Positions 62,740-64,000 of a stretch of DNA of 64,000 nt are shown one piece after another. A program made the position numbers and the translations under genes. The stretch is from positions 248,001-312,000 of the forward strand of contig NZ_MJIG01000001.1 of the NCBI RefSeq assembly GCF_001940245.1, written 5' to 3'. The stretch comes from Anaerostipes sp. 992a (GTDB lineage Bacteria; Bacillota; Clostridia; Lachnospirales; Lachnospiraceae). The notes under the pieces are model-generated. The model made no database searches. It was not told where the DNA came from and worked only from the letters and a program-made list of their open reading frames with translations. Within the stretch, counting starts at the first letter, position 1, and each line of letters starts with the position of its first letter.

Positions 62740-64000
62740 ATGATTAGAGTATTACCTATGATTGCATTGAGAGGAAAGATTATATATCCGAAAACTACGG
62801 TACATTTTGATGTATCCAGAGAGAAATCTGCAGCCGCAGTACAGGAAGCTATGCAAAATAATCAGATGATTTTCCTGAGCAATCAGATGGATCCCAATGA
62901 GGAGAATCCAGATGCATCAGAGCTTTTTCAGATTGGGCTGGTAGCAAAAATCAAGCAGATCGTAAAACTGCCACAGAACCTGATTCGTGTATTCGTAGAG
63001 GGAATCGAACGTGGTAAAATTACAGAGGTCTGCGAAAGCAATCCATCCTTCCGCGTAGAAGTGGAAAGTGTGGAGACGATTCAGGAATTTGCTTCTTATG
63101 AAGAAGAGGCTTATATAGGCTATATGAAAAACGGGCTGGAAGCTTATTATGCAGAAAATGTAAAATTAAACCGGGAATTTGTTGGAAAGGTGCTTCATAT
63201 GAATCGTCTGGAAGAGATGATCGATGAAATTGCAACCCATCTTCCATTTTCTTTGGAAAAGAAGCAGGATATTTTGGAAATTGCCGATTTGAAGCAGAGG
63301 GCAGAGAGAATGCTGGTGCTTCTGACAGAGGAATGCGAAATTGCAAGAGTGCAGAAGGATATCCAGATAAAGGTAAAAGCTGCTGTTGATAAAAGTCAGC
63401 GAGAGTATATGCTTCGGGAACAGATGCAGATTATCCGTAAGGAGCTGGGAGAAACCTCGATAGAAGAAGATGCAGATATTTTTCTGGAAAAAGTAGAGAA
63501 GTTAGAAGCATCTGAAGAAGTAAAGAAAAAAATTACAAAAGAAATCAATCGCTTTAAAAGCATGCCGGCTATGGCAGGAGATAGTGGTATGCTGCGTAAT
63601 TATATTGAAACAATGCTGGAGATGCCTTGGAATCGTACAAAAGAAGAAAATCATGATATCATACAGGCATCCAGGATATTAGAAGAGGATCACTATGGTC
63701 TTAAGAAAATTAAGGAGAGAATCATAGAATTCCTTGCAGTTCGTACGCTTACCAAAAAAGGAGAAGCACCGATCATTTGCCTGGTGGGACCTCCTGGAAC
63801 TGGAAAAACCTCCATTGGTAAGTCTATTGCCAGAGCATTGGATAAGGAATATGTAAGAATTTCTCTGGGTGGAGTACGAGACGAAGCAGAGATTCGTGGT
63901 CATAGAAAGACGTATATCGGAGCTATGCCAGGGCGTATTGCAGAGGCAATCAAGAAAGCAGGTGTGTGTAATCCACTGATTTTACTAGATGAGATTGACA
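62740..64000 (+). CDS. lon: ATP-dependent protease Lon (partial, 3' end outside window)
   Basis: The frame opens with ATG ATT AGA GTA TTA (MIRVLPMIALRGKIIYP) after AAGGAGG and stays open to the window edge, about 420 residues of an expected ~770. It shows the Lon N-terminal domain (about 1-200), a coiled-coil linker, Walker A GPPGTGKT (about 350-357) and Walker B LLDEID at the very end. Sensor, serine-lysine protease domain and stop lie beyond the window. Lon degrades damaged and regulatory proteins. Confidence 0.96.
   Translation, partial: MIRVLPMIALRGKIIYPKTTVHFDVSREKSAAAVQEAMQNNQMIFLSNQMDPNEENPDASELFQIGLVAKIKQIVKLPQNLIRVFVEGIERGKITEVCESNPSFRVEVESVETIQEFASYEEEAYIGYMKNGLEAYYAENVKLNREFVGKVLHMNRLEEMIDEIATHLPFSLEKKQDILEIADLKQRAERMLVLLTEECEIARVQKDIQIKVKAAVDKSQREYMLREQMQIIRKELGETSIEEDADIFLEKVEKLEASEEVKKKITKEINRFKSMPAMAGDSGMLRNYIETMLEMPWNRTKEENHDIIQASRILEEDHYGLKKIKERIIEFLAVRTLTKKGEAPIICLVGPPGTGKTSIGKSIARALDKEYVRISLGGVRDEAEIRGHRKTYIGAMPGRIAEAIKKAGVCNPLILLDEID

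Noticed and set aside
1-64000. tRNA, rRNA, CRISPR array, prophage or IS transposase
   Set aside because: No cloverleaf-like clusters, repeat-spacer arrays, transposase motifs or phage structural genes were seen; the only mobile gene is the group II reverse transcriptase.

Overview
The window looks like chromosomal DNA of a low-GC Gram-positive gut anaerobe of the Lachnospiraceae (Clostridium cluster XIVa) type. This is inferred from strong GGAGG ribosome binding sites, TTGACA/TATAAT promoters, U-tailed hairpin terminators, a glmS ribozyme, a CIRCE-controlled clpB, a BirA operator before bioY, a type I lipoteichoic-acid-synthase-like protein and the tig-clpP-clpX-lon order. No tRNA, rRNA, CRISPR array, prophage or IS transposase was seen. 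About 50 protein genes are supported; the first (map) and last (lon) run off the window.

Layout. 1-3.4 kb: end of methionine aminopeptidase, a GreA-like factor, an ABC-F ATPase and biotin transporter bioY. 3.4-5.3 kb: a group II intron with its reverse transcriptase, sitting just after the bioY terminator. 5.4-9.6 kb: a zinc alcohol dehydrogenase, then a 0.73-kb non-coding block made of two inverted, diverged copies of one elaborately folding unit, then a secreted BspA-repeat/M15 peptidase. 9.7-14.2 kb (minus): membrane protein, plsC, malQ and nicotinate phosphoribosyltransferase. 14.3-19.6 kb: HAD phosphatase, galE, a SorC-type regulator with a palindromic operator, an AI-2E-type permease and a DUF89 phosphatase. 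19.7-25.9 kb: a DeoR regulator and the mannitol cluster mtlR-mtlA(CBA fusion)-mtlD. 26-36.4 kb: small housekeeping and accessory genes, including a tightly overlapped sfsA-sirtuin-NusG-II-PHP operon, an ABC ATPase/permease pair without a binding protein, a secreted GH73 glucosaminidase and citrate synthase with a structured leader.

36.5-46.7 kb: CIRCE-clpB, ung, a Spx/ArsC-like protein, 5-formyl-THF cyclo-ligase, a CYTH protein, a DJ-1 protein, a DUF1189-like membrane protein, an orphan cobU and a two-component system. 46.9-51.9 kb: purC-purF-purB and class I DAHP synthase. 51.9-57 kb: a possible small RNA, a LysR regulator, a lipid kinase, a beta-phosphoglucomutase-like HAD protein, and glmS with its ribozyme. 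57-64 kb: an LTA-synthase-like sulfatase-fold protein, then trigger factor, ClpP, ClpX and Lon, a protein-quality-control cluster.

The item I consider most likely to be undescribed is the twin structured element at 6630-7360. Its two copies keep the same helices through compensatory base changes and share an invariant 12-nt loop. Others worth checking are the citrate synthase leader (three mutually exclusive hairpins), the aroF-LysR intergenic transcript candidate, the BirA operator/promoter embedded in a terminator stem, and the ABC-F protein whose motif losses all fall on one of its two composite ATP sites.
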